From Bog-756 sp052143895 (GTDB lineage: Bacteria > Actinomycetota > Acidimicrobiia > Acidimicrobiales > RAAP-2), in the NCBI GenBank assembly GCA_052143895.1, contig JBKQRT010000110.1, positions 1-32,760 of the forward strand: a stretch of DNA of 32,760 nt, given 5' to 3'. How positions within the stretch are numbered: position 1 is the stretch's first letter; each line of letters begins with the position of its first letter. Shown in pieces: positions 7,226 to 14,888 of this stretch. The notes under the pieces were generated by a model that saw only the letters and a program-made list of their open reading frames with translations, did not search any database and had not been told where the DNA came from. Made by a program: the position numbers and the translations under genes.

Positions 7226-10015
7226 TCACGGCCCGACCGGGGTCTGTTCGCCGTCGGGCGGTCCGTGCGCAGCCGCGCCGGGCCGGCCGGTGCGGCCGAT
7301 CAGCAGCGAGGCGATGCCCGCGGCCAGCCCCACGAGGAGGATGATGGGGAGCATCCACCGCAGCACGCCGATGGGGATCCCGTGGGTGCGGATGGTGGCC
7401 AGCGCGCTCCGACCGAGCGGCTTGGCTGGCTCGGTCGGGGTCGTCGCCGGGGTGGTGGCCACGGTGGTGCCGGGCCTGAAGGGCACGGCCTCGTCGACCA
7501 GCGAGGGTCCCGATGCGAACGTCGGCACCGCCGGGCTCGTCGTGGTCGGGTTGGTCGCGGACGGCTCGGCGGGCGGGTTGAGGACGGAGGCCGCCGCCGC
7601 CGTGTCCTCGGCCTCGAGCTCCGCTGGCAGGGGGACGTACCCGGCCGGCAGCTGACCGGGCAGGTCGCCGCTGACCTGACCGACACCGCCCGCGTACCGG
7701 ATGAGGTCGGCGTAAGCCTGCCGGCCCGTGGCGTCCAGGGTCTCCGGGGTGGTGGCCGCGTAGGTCAGCAGGGACAGGGGGTAGGCGTCGTGGGCCGACG
7801 GTGACGGGTTGGCCTGCAGCACACCGGCGGTCGCGCTCTCCGTCATGGCCTGCTCGCCGGCCAGGATGGACGCCGAGGTGGGGGCGACAAAGGCCGGGCT
7901 CGACCCGTCGTCCCCGGCCCGGCTGAGGCTGGCCGTCTGCAGCCCGTACCGGGCGGCGGACGCCGAGTCGGTGATCGACATTACGAAGTCGGTCCCCGAC
8001 TCCTGCGGACCGTTGGACGTCCACGCCGTGTTCGGCGTCTGGGTGGGGTCGAGGGTCGTCTTCGCCCCGTCGTTGGCCGTGGCGGCGTCGAGGGCGGCCG
8101 CCTGCATGTTGAGGGTGTAGGGGGACCAGTCCTGGACGCAGAGCGGGCGGGCGGGGGCGGGCGGCGGTCCGTACACCTCGGCGCTGGGAGACGAGAAGCA
8201 GTAGGGATCGCTCTTCGCGAACGTCTCCGGCGTCGGGCTGGTGAAGGAGACCCCCGACGGGTTCAGATCGGTGTTCGAGCTGTAGTACGGGTTGACCACC
8301 ATCCCCCACGGGTCGGGAGCGCCGCTGAGCCAGAGGCGGGCCGACTTGTCCGACAGGATCCAGTTCCACACCGCCGACGCGGCGTCGGAACTGCTCTCCT
8401 CGACGATCAGGGTGCCGGCGTCGATCTTCTGCTGGGTGGTGAGCTCGGTGAACTCGGGGTTGTACTGGAGGAAGTCCGGGTCGGTGAAGAGGCTCGTCGG
8501 GTTCTTCTGCACCCAGCCGTACGCCGGTGAGGTGTCGCTGGTGACGTTCTCCAATTGCGCCTGGTACGACTCGGTGAGCAGCTTGGCCACCAGGCGCGGG
8601 GTGAGGTAGATGTTCTGGACGCGCGAGCCGGCCAGGGCCACTTCATCGGGCAGGAGCTGCCCGTTCGAGCCGAGCGCCGGTGACCGGTCGATGTTGAAGA
8701 CCACGACGACACCCGACAGGGTCAGGGGGGCGTAGACGATCGGGTCGGTCGGGGTGGTGTCACTTGCTGGCACCGGTTTGGAGAAGACCGACATCCCGGC
8801 CGATCCGTAGGTCGGGTTGGTGAGGTTCTGGCGCGCCAGATCATCGTTGTCCTGGACGTACTGGTACGGCGTCGGGCTCCCGACGTCGCACAGTCCCGGC
8901 TCCCAGCTGGCGAAGGCCGAGGAGGCCAGCTCGCTGCCCAGGACCTGTTCGGCGCCGGCGCCGCCTGAGCAGCTCGAGCCGACCGGGTTGAACCCGAGGG
9001 GGATGGCGATCCGGTTGGCCCAGGCCTCGGGCGTGAGTGGGGACGTCACCACGCTCTGCACGCCGGTGAGTCCGGACGGGTTCTCCTGGGCCGGTGTGCT
9101 CCTCGGCACGACCACCAGCCAGCACTGCGGCGTCTTGGTGCCGCCCCCTGGCACCGGCTGGATGTCCTGGCCGCAGCCGAGCCCCGAGGCCTCGAGGCCG
9201 GTGTCGACCTGGAAGAGCTGTCGGCCGGTGCCATCGGGATAGGTCCGGGCGAAGTCGACCTCGTTGGTGGTGGCGAAGCTGTAGTACGGGTTCTTCCAGA
9301 ACGGCTCGGGGCTGTAGGGGTTGGCGAGGTAGCCGTAGTCGGCCTGCTGGTCGACCACGGTGCCGTCGACCGACTGGAACGGCTCGACCACGTACCCGGT
9401 GCCGTTCCGTCCGCCGTCCGTCCAGGTGTCGAGCGACGTGCCGGGGATCTGGCTGTTCTGCAGCCCGGCGTAGGTGCTCCAGCTCGGCTCGGCCAGCACC
9501 CGCGAGTACTCCTGGCCGACCTCGGGGATCGGGTACGAAGACGTCGGGCTGCTGCTCTCGCCGCCGAACTCGCACTGGGTGGGCAACGGTCCCGGACCGG
9601 CGTCGGGAGGGTTCGCCGTCTGCGGGTCTCCCCAGCACTCGAAGATCTGGAGGTAGGCACCGTTGTATGTCGTCGTGAACTGGTCCGTGCTCGGGTTGGA
9701 GAAGGTGGGGGTCCCGCCTTTCCAGGTGACGGAGATCGCCTGGTTGCCGAGATCTTGGGTCTGGTTGACCGTGACCTGCAGTCCCGAGTCGGCGCCGCGG
9801 CCCGACACGGTCACCTGCGAGTCGGTGGCGGGCTGCGCGGTGTCGGTGCCCGCCGCCCCGGCGTAGGATGTCGCCGCCGACGCGCCCGGCTGGATGCCCG
9901 GGACGAAGGCCAGCACGGACAGGGAGGCGGCGATGCCCACCCAGGCCGCGATACGGACGCGGCGGAGGCACCCGCCGTCGGGGCGTGGGCGGCGCCGCTG
10001 GTGCCCGCCGCTCAC
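7226..10015 (-). CDS. Very large membrane-anchored PstS-like/periplasmic-binding-like protein
   Basis: A 929-residue exported protein. An N-terminal signal (about residues 20-48, VGIAASLSVLAFVPG...ASA) is followed by a beta-rich region (SGRGADSGLQVTVNQTQDL) of Ig-like character, then a long region with features of PBP-like phosphate-binding proteins (VVVFNIDRS, IYLTPRLVAKLLTESY, DFLQYNPEF). It ends with a Pro/Thr linker, one membrane helix (WMLPIILLVGLAAGIASLLI) and a short basic tail. GTG 10015 overlaps the pstS stop by 4 bp (GTGA), so it is translationally coupled to pstS. It may be a second substrate-capture subunit or a specialised partner of PstS. Family assignment is by weak motif resemblance only. 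The size is far beyond normal PstS (about 350 residues). Confidence 0.78.
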   Translation of the reverse strand: MSGGHQRRRPRPDGGCLRRVRIAAWVGIAASLSVLAFVPGIQPGASAATSYAGAAGTDTAQPATDSQVTVSGRGADSGLQVTVNQTQDLGNQAISVTWKGGTPTFSNPSTDQFTTTYNGAYLQIFECWGDPQTANPPDAGPGPLPTQCEFGGESSSPTSSYPIPEVGQEYSRVLAEPSWSTYAGLQNSQIPGTSLDTWTDGGRNGTGYVVEPFQSVDGTVVDQQADYGYLANPYSPEPFWKNPYYSFATTNEVDFARTYPDGTGRQLFQVDTGLEASGLGCGQDIQPVPGGGTKTPQCWLVVVPRSTPAQENPSGLTGVQSVVTSPLTPEAWANRIAIPLGFNPVGSSCSGGAGAEQVLGSELASSAFASWEPGLCDVGSPTPYQYVQDNDDLARQNLTNPTYGSAGMSVFSKPVPASDTTPTDPIVYAPLTLSGVVVVFNIDRSPALGSNGQLLPDEVALAGSRVQNIYLTPRLVAKLLTESYQAQLENVTSDTSPAYGWVQKNPTSLFTDPDFLQYNPEFTELTTQQKIDAGTLIVEESSSDAASAVWNWILSDKSARLWLSGAPDPWGMVVNPYYSSNTDLNPSGVSFTSPTPETFAKSDPYCFSSPSAEVYGPPPAPARPLCVQDWSPYTLNMQAAALDAATANDGAKTTLDPTQTPNTAWTSNGPQESGTDFVMSITDSASAARYGLQTASLSRAGDDGSSPAFVAPTSASILAGEQAMTESATAGVLQANPSPSAHDAYPLSLLTYAATTPETLDATGRQAYADLIRYAGGVGQVSGDLPGQLPAGYVPLPAELEAEDTAAAASVLNPPAEPSATNPTTTSPAVPTFASGPSLVDEAVPFRPGTTVATTPATTPTEPAKPLGRSALATIRTHGIPIGVLRWMLPIILLVGLAAGIASLLIGRTGRPGAAAHGPPDGEQTPVGP

Positions 10016-11700
10016 GACTTCCGCCTGGCGGTCCGCCGGACCAGTAGCCCGGGGATGAGGATGATGGCCAACAGCACCAGGCCGATGAGCACCAGCAACG
10101 ACTGGTTGACCGACCACCCCGAGGCGACGGCCAGTGTCACCGGCTCGGCCGAGGGTTCCGCGCCCGCCAGTCCGATGACCACCGATGACGAGCAGTCTCC
10201 GGCCGTCGGGTCGCAGGGCGCAATGGTGGTCGATGAGGTGTTCCCGGGGGAGCCGGAGCCGGCGGCCGGCGTCGACGCCCCGGCGCCGGCGCTCCCCGAC
10301 GTGCCGGCTGCGCCCGATGCAGCCGCGGCGGCGGCCGGCGACCCGGCGCTCACCGGCGTGGACACGGTCGCCGCCCCGCCGGTGCCGTAGGTGCACTGGA
10401 CCGGCCCCTGCCTGTCGCACGCCGGCGGATAGGGCGCGGTCTGGGCCAGCAGGTTGGCACCGGAGGGTGTGAAGGTGGGGTTGTTGCAGCTCTGGATGTT
10501 GATGCTCTCGACGTCGGCGCCGGGGATCTTGGCGATCTGGGCGAAGCTGGCCTCCACCAGGTTGATCGGCATCGGCGAGTACCCGAGGAGCGCCGACTGC
10601 TGCTGCCCCTGGCACATGGCGTCGTAGGAGAATTTGGCCAAGGTGTGGCCCTTGGCCGCGGTGAAGCTCCCCCCGACCGTGGTGGGGAGGATCAGGTAGC
10701 TGTACGACGAGAGCGGGTAAGTACGGGGGTCCGGGTCGGTGTAGACGTTCCCGAGCTTCTGGGTGAGGTACAGCGCCGGGTTGCTGACGTCGGTGGTGTC
10801 CACCTGGGCGGCCAGCAGCGAAACGGCCACGTTCTGCGCGGTGGGCTCGGTGTAGTAGCCGTCGGCGTTCAGCATCTGGGCCACCGGGAAGTGGTCGTCG
10901 ATGGCATAGGAGTACTCCACGTAGCCGATAGCGCCGCTGGCGTAGCTCTGCGAGACATAGCCGGCCACCCCGAGGTCGCCGGACTGGGCGATCATGCCGG
11001 TGACCGTCGGGTAGAAGGACGTGGGTCCGCAGTCCGGGGCCCGGCCCGACCTGGCGCAGTAGGCGTTCCAGATGGACGGGTACTGGCTGATCATCCACTC
11101 CGAGAGCTCGTAGCTCGAGCCCGCCCCGTCCGAGCGCACCACGGGAACGATCGACTCGTCCGGGAGCTTCAGCCCCGGGTTGTCGACGGCTAGTGCCGGG
11201 TCGTCCCAGTTGGTGATGGCGCCGGTGAAGATCTTGGCGAAGTTCTCGCCGGACAGGCGGAGGTTGGTCACCCGTTGCCCGTCGATGGTCAGGTTGTACA
11301 TGAAGACGGTGCCGCCGGCCGTGATCGGCATGTAGGCGTAGCTGCCCGGCTGGGGGTGCTCGGGGGCCGACCCGTCGGTCGGGTCGGTCTGGAACGGGAT
11401 GTCGCTGGCGGCGAAGTCGGTCTTCCCGTTGATGAAGTCGATGCGCCCGGCGGTGGAGCCGTTTTGCGTGTAGTCCACCCGCATGCCGATTTGCTGCTCG
11501 TCGGCGATCCACTCGTCGATGGCGTTGGCCGACCACGAGGAGCCCTCGCCCTGGATCTGCACGTAGCTGTCTGCGCCGGCGGGGCCGGCCCCGACGGTCA
11601 CCAGCGACAGGGTGCCGATCACCAGGGCCACCAGGCACACGGCCAGCCGGCTCGCCCTGCTCGTGGTCGAGGTGCGCGTCTTCTCCGTCTTCTTCGTCAT
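10012..11700 (-). CDS. pstS: Phosphate-binding protein PstS with C-terminal membrane anchor
   Basis: A 562-residue solute-binding protein of the phosphate importer. A signal peptide (1-43, ...GPAGA-DS) is followed by a PstS core with ligand-contact motifs: GEGSSWSANAIDEW, NGSTAGR, FAASDIPF and VVRSDGAGSSYELSEW (the R-S-D-G-x-G-S/T motif), plus FTGAITNWDDP. Beyond the core, about 130 residues of Ala/Gly/Ser/Thr-rich stalk lead to a membrane helix (LLVLIGLVLLAIILIPGLLV) and a basic tail. Typical actinobacterial PstS proteins are lipoproteins, and there is no lipobox Cys here, so membrane anchoring at the C-terminus replaces it. Its ATG overlaps the pstA stop (ATGA), and its own stop overlaps the next gene (GTGA). 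Confidence 0.9.
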   Translation of the reverse strand: MTKKTEKTRTSTTSRASRLAVCLVALVIGTLSLVTVGAGPAGADSYVQIQGEGSSWSANAIDEWIADEQQIGMRVDYTQNGSTAGRIDFINGKTDFAASDIPFQTDPTDGSAPEHPQPGSYAYMPITAGGTVFMYNLTIDGQRVTNLRLSGENFAKIFTGAITNWDDPALAVDNPGLKLPDESIVPVVRSDGAGSSYELSEWMISQYPSIWNAYCARSGRAPDCGPTSFYPTVTGMIAQSGDLGVAGYVSQSYASGAIGYVEYSYAIDDHFPVAQMLNADGYYTEPTAQNVAVSLLAAQVDTTDVSNPALYLTQKLGNVYTDPDPRTYPLSSYSYLILPTTVGGSFTAAKGHTLAKFSYDAMCQGQQQSALLGYSPMPINLVEASFAQIAKIPGADVESINIQSCNNPTFTPSGANLLAQTAPYPPACDRQGPVQCTYGTGGAATVSTPVSAGSPAAAAAASGAAGTSGSAGAGASTPAAGSGSPGNTSSTTIAPCDPTAGDCSSSVVIGLAGAEPSAEPVTLAVASGWSVNQSLLVLIGLVLLAIILIPGLLVRRTARRKS

Positions 11701-12944
11701 CGGGAGGGCTCCACGGTGGGGATCTGGGCGGTGTCTGCGTTGGCCGGACCGGCCTGGCGACGGCGGTCGTCGAACCGGGCGACGTCACGGGCCGACGCCT
11801 CCTGCACCCGGCGCAGCCCTCGGGGGGACAGGTGCCCGGGTCCCCATCCACCGATCTTGCGGGCCACCAGGAAGAGGACGATGACCACCACCAACAGGAA
11901 CGAGGCTGCGCCGAAGGCCCGGCTGGTGTAGGCGGGCACGCCGCTCTGGACGAGCTTCAGCGTGAGGAGGGGCAGGGACACCATCGGTCCGTTGAAGGGG
12001 TTGCTGTTGATGTAGGTCGTGTACCCGGCGGTGAGGAGCACGGGGGACGCCTCGCCGATGGCCCTGGCGACCCCCAGGATGACGGCGGTGGCCAACCCGG
12101 AGCGGGCGGTCGGGATCACCACCTGCACCTCGGCCTTCCAGCGGGGCGCACCCAGCGCTGCCGCCGCCTCGCGCAGGTTGCCCGGCACCAGCCGGAGCGC
12201 CAGGTCCGCCGCCCTGATGATGTAGGGCAGCATCATGACGCTGAGAGCGAGCGACGCCGCGAACCCCGACCGCTGGAACCCGAAGCTGAGAATCCAGGCG
12301 GCGTAGATGAAGAGGCCGGCGAGGATGCTCGGCAGCGCGGTCATCGCCTCGACCACGGTCCGGAAGAACCGGGCCGGTCCGCTGCGGGTCACGTCCAGGT
12401 AGACCGCCGCCACCAGGCCGATGGGCACGGTGAGGATCACGGCGATCCCGACCATCCACAAGGTGCCGACCAGGGCGTGGGCCATCCCGCCGACCTTGAG
12501 CGACGCCAAAGGACCCGCCTTCGACATGTCCTGCGTGTAGAAGTTGGCGTGGACCAGGGCCGACCAGCCGCGGATCAGCGTGAACACGATGACGATCCCC
12601 AGCGCCCCGAAGGCCAGGACCGCGGTCGAGGCCATCAGTACCGTCATCACCGCGTCGCGCACCGCAGGGCCGTCGTCGGCGATCGAGACCAGCACCCCGT
12701 AGACGACGAGGAACACGACATAGGCAATGAGGGCCAGGCCGAGGCCCCCCGACATCCCGGTCAACAGGTAGAGCAGCGCCGACACACAGGCCGCGGCTGC
12801 CGCCGCGCCCACCAGGTTGTACACCATGTCCCGCCGGAGGCCACCGAGCTTCCGCCGCTGTTGGGTCGGTCGGGGAGGGAGGGGGCTCCTCGGCAGCGCG
12901 GCCGAGGTTCCGGTCGTCGTGGCGACGTCGTCGAGCATGGTCAT
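11697..12944 (-). CDS. pstA: Phosphate ABC transporter permease PstA
   Basis: A 415-residue inner-membrane permease. The C-terminal 280 residues are standard PstA: HALVGTLWMVGIAVILTVPIGLVAAVYL, the cytoplasmic coupling helix region RLVPGNLREAAAALGAPRWKAEVQVVIP (the EAA loop that docks onto PstB), and GVARAIGEASPVLLTAG. The N-terminal 100 residues add two extra membrane helices not found in the E. coli-type protein. The gene starts 1 bp after the pstC stop and ends with an ATGA overlap into pstS, so the three are one translationally linked unit. Confidence 0.95.
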   Translation of the reverse strand: MTMLDDVATTTGTSAALPRSPLPPRPTQQRRKLGGLRRDMVYNLVGAAAAAACVSALLYLLTGMSGGLGLALIAYVVFLVVYGVLVSIADDGPAVRDAVMTVLMASTAVLAFGALGIVIVFTLIRGWSALVHANFYTQDMSKAGPLASLKVGGMAHALVGTLWMVGIAVILTVPIGLVAAVYLDVTRSGPARFFRTVVEAMTALPSILAGLFIYAAWILSFGFQRSGFAASLALSVMMLPYIIRAADLALRLVPGNLREAAAALGAPRWKAEVQVVIPTARSGLATAVILGVARAIGEASPVLLTAGYTTYINSNPFNGPMVSLPLLTLKLVQSGVPAYTSRAFGAASFLLVVVIVLFLVARKIGGWGPGHLSPRGLRRVQEASARDVARFDDRRRQAGPANADTAQIPTVEPSR

Positions 12945-12945
12945 C

Positions 12946-13968
12946 TCAGACCTCGCTCTCCGCGCCGGAGCGCGACCGGGCCACGACGGCCGACGCTGAG
13001 AAGTTCACGACCAGGGTGAGGGCGAACAGGGCGAGGCCGGCGGCCATGAGGGCAGAGATGCCAAACGACGACGACTCGCCGTACAGGTTGGCGATGAGGA
13101 AGGAGACCGAGTTGCCCCCGGACTGCAGGATGTGGAGGTTGGCCGTGAACACGGGGGAGATGATCAGGATGACCACGATGGTCTCCCCGAGCGCCCGTCC
13201 CAGGCCGAGCATCGTCCCGCCGATGATCCCGCTCTTCCCGAACGGGATCACGACCGATCGGATCATCCCCCAGCGCGTCGAGCCGAGGGCGTAGGCCCCC
13301 TCCCGCTCACCGAGGGGTGCCTGCGAGAATGACTCGCGCATCACCGACGTGAGGATGGGGATCACCATCAGCGAGACGGCGATGCCGGCCACGAAGGTCG
13401 AGGCGCTGTAGAGGCTGTTCGACTCGAGCGGGTTGGTCGGATTGGCGCCGTTCACCTTGAAGATGGGGATCCACCCGAGCCAGGTCGACAGCCACCGGGA
13501 GAGCCCGATGGTGCGGCCCTGCAGGAAGAACAGGGCCCAGAGCCCGTAGACCACCGACGGGACGGCGGCCATCAGGTCGACCAACGAGACGAGGGTCCGC
13601 TTGATGCGCTGGGGGGCGACCTCGGAGATGAACAGCGCGAGCCCGAGCGAGACCGGAACGGCGATGACCACGGCCACCAGGGCGATCAGGATGGTGAGGG
13701 TGAGCACGCCGGCGATGCCGAAGTGGTGGATGTCCGGCTGCCACGCCTGGGTGGTGAGAAAGGAGAACTTGGCCACCCGGATGGCCGGCAGCGCCTTCAC
13801 CGCCAGGAACAGGCCGATGGCGGCGAACACGGCCAGGACCACCAGTGTGCTGAGCCGGGTCAGTCCGATGAAGGTCCGGTCCCCCTGGCCGGGCCTGGCC
13901 GTCAGGGCCCGTCGTTCCTGGGGTTCCGGGCCGGATCCGGCCGGTGCCTCGGGGAGGGTGACGACCAC
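12946..13968 (-). CDS. pstC: Phosphate ABC transporter permease PstC
   Basis: A 340-residue permease that pairs with PstA to form the phosphate channel. Seen: LTLTILIALVAVVIAVPVSL, LMAAVPSVVYGLWALFF (PstC hallmark), the EAA-type loop APLGEREGAYALGSTRWGMI, and GRALGETIVVILIIS. The length is ordinary. The GTG start at 13968 has only a weak ribosome-binding region, and a hairpin (13985-14012) lies just upstream, between it and the secreted paralogue gene. Confidence 0.95.
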   Translation of the reverse strand: MVVTLPEAPAGSGPEPQERRALTARPGQGDRTFIGLTRLSTLVVLAVFAAIGLFLAVKALPAIRVAKFSFLTTQAWQPDIHHFGIAGVLTLTILIALVAVVIAVPVSLGLALFISEVAPQRIKRTLVSLVDLMAAVPSVVYGLWALFFLQGRTIGLSRWLSTWLGWIPIFKVNGANPTNPLESNSLYSASTFVAGIAVSLMVIPILTSVMRESFSQAPLGEREGAYALGSTRWGMIRSVVIPFGKSGIIGGTMLGLGRALGETIVVILIISPVFTANLHILQSGGNSVSFLIANLYGESSSFGISALMAAGLALFALTLVVNFSASAVVARSRSGAESEV

Positions 13969-13984
13969 GGCCGCTACCGTCCCG

Positions 13985-14012
13985 TCCGGGGCGCGTCCGT
14001 GGAGCGCCCGGA
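13985..14012 (-). promoter_or_regulatory. Hairpin in the gap before pstC
   Basis: TCCGGGGCGC (13985-13994) pairs with GCGCCCGGA (14004-14012) with one bulged base around a 9-nt loop. It occupies the only sizeable gap (84 bp) between the upstream secreted-protein genes and pstC. It could partly terminate transcription or stabilise the processed pst mRNA. Confidence 0.35.
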
Positions 14013-14052
14013 TCCCTCGACCCCGGCATCGACCCGTGCCCCGGCACCGACG

Positions 14053-14886
14053 TCAGCGGGCGACATGCTGCATCCCGAGATCCGCGGGTCGTCCGCCGTC
14101 GGCCGGTGTCCCGGAGGTCGGTGCCGCCGGCCCCGGCTCGGGACGGGCCGGAGGCAGTGGTCCCTCGGTCCGGCGCCGTCGGCTGAGGAGCAGCGCCACC
14201 AGGCCGAGGACGATGGCGAGGCCGAGGAGTGCCACCCCGACCCACAGACCGACCCCGCCGGACGACACCGTCGCCGGGTGGAGCACCCGCCAGGTGAACC
14301 CCCCCGGGTCCGTCGAACTGGCGGTGAACTCGATCTTCGAGTTCCAGTAGTTGGTCACCACCCCGTGGGTGTCGGCGCAGGCGATCCCGCCGTCCCAGAT
14401 GGCCGTCTTCTGACTGGCGGGGAAGAGCTCCTTCGGCGTGAGGCGCGACCAGATGAACGCCGTCGGGATGCCGACGACCTGCCCCGTGCCCTCGGCCGTG
14501 TTGACCGCGCCGAAGTAGGACCCGTAGGAGATGAACCCGTAGAACTCGCTGGGGATCCCGGTCTTGAAGCTGACCGCCGACGGCGAGACGCCCTGGGGTA
14601 CCAGGTAGCTGAACACGTGGTAGGCGTGGTGGGCGGTGTCACCCGGACAGCTGGCGTTGGCCGGTAGCACGACACCGTACGTGGTGGCCGAACCGCCGGA
14701 GTCGAGCGCGGTGAGTGTGCCCGGCTCGGTGATGACCTCGGTGGAGGCGGTCACGCCGGCGTCGGCCGCCGACGGACTGGTCACCAGTCCGACCGTCACC
14801 GCGCCCACCACCGTCGCCACCACGACGAGACAGGCGGCCACCGGGTGGCGCCGGCCGGGGAGACGGAGATGCGAGCCGAGAGGCAT
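14053..14886 (-). CDS. Secreted single-pass membrane protein, divergent copy of the shared pst-linked domain
   Basis: A 277-residue protein with a signal peptide (about 1-42), one copy of the shared domain of about 160 residues, a C-terminal membrane helix (VGLWVGVALLGLAIVLGLVALLL) followed by RRRR, and a Pro-rich cytoplasmic tail of about 45 residues. The domain keeps SGGSAT, C.GDTAHHAYHVFSYLV, GTGQVVGIP, CADT and TDPGGFTW but is clearly more diverged than the copies at 6159-7151 and 14889-17351. There is no LAXTG-type signal. It starts 2 bp after the stop of the 820-residue protein, so the two are co-transcribed. Function unknown. Confidence 0.82.
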   Translation of the reverse strand: MPLGSHLRLPGRRHPVAACLVVVATVVGAVTVGLVTSPSAADAGVTASTEVITEPGTLTALDSGGSATTYGVVLPANASCPGDTAHHAYHVFSYLVPQGVSPSAVSFKTGIPSEFYGFISYGSYFGAVNTAEGTGQVVGIPTAFIWSRLTPKELFPASQKTAIWDGGIACADTHGVVTNYWNSKIEFTASSTDPGGFTWRVLHPATVSSGGVGLWVGVALLGLAIVLGLVALLLSRRRRTEGPLPPARPEPGPAAPTSGTPADGGRPADLGMQHVAR

Positions 14887-14888
14887 GC

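Noticed and set aside
7226..11851. A 1541-codon open frame running from the large binding-like protein through the reverse reading of pstS
   Set aside because: The part beyond 10015 is an antisense-frame shadow of pstS with no domain content. The GTG at 10015, coupled to the pstS stop, is the real start.
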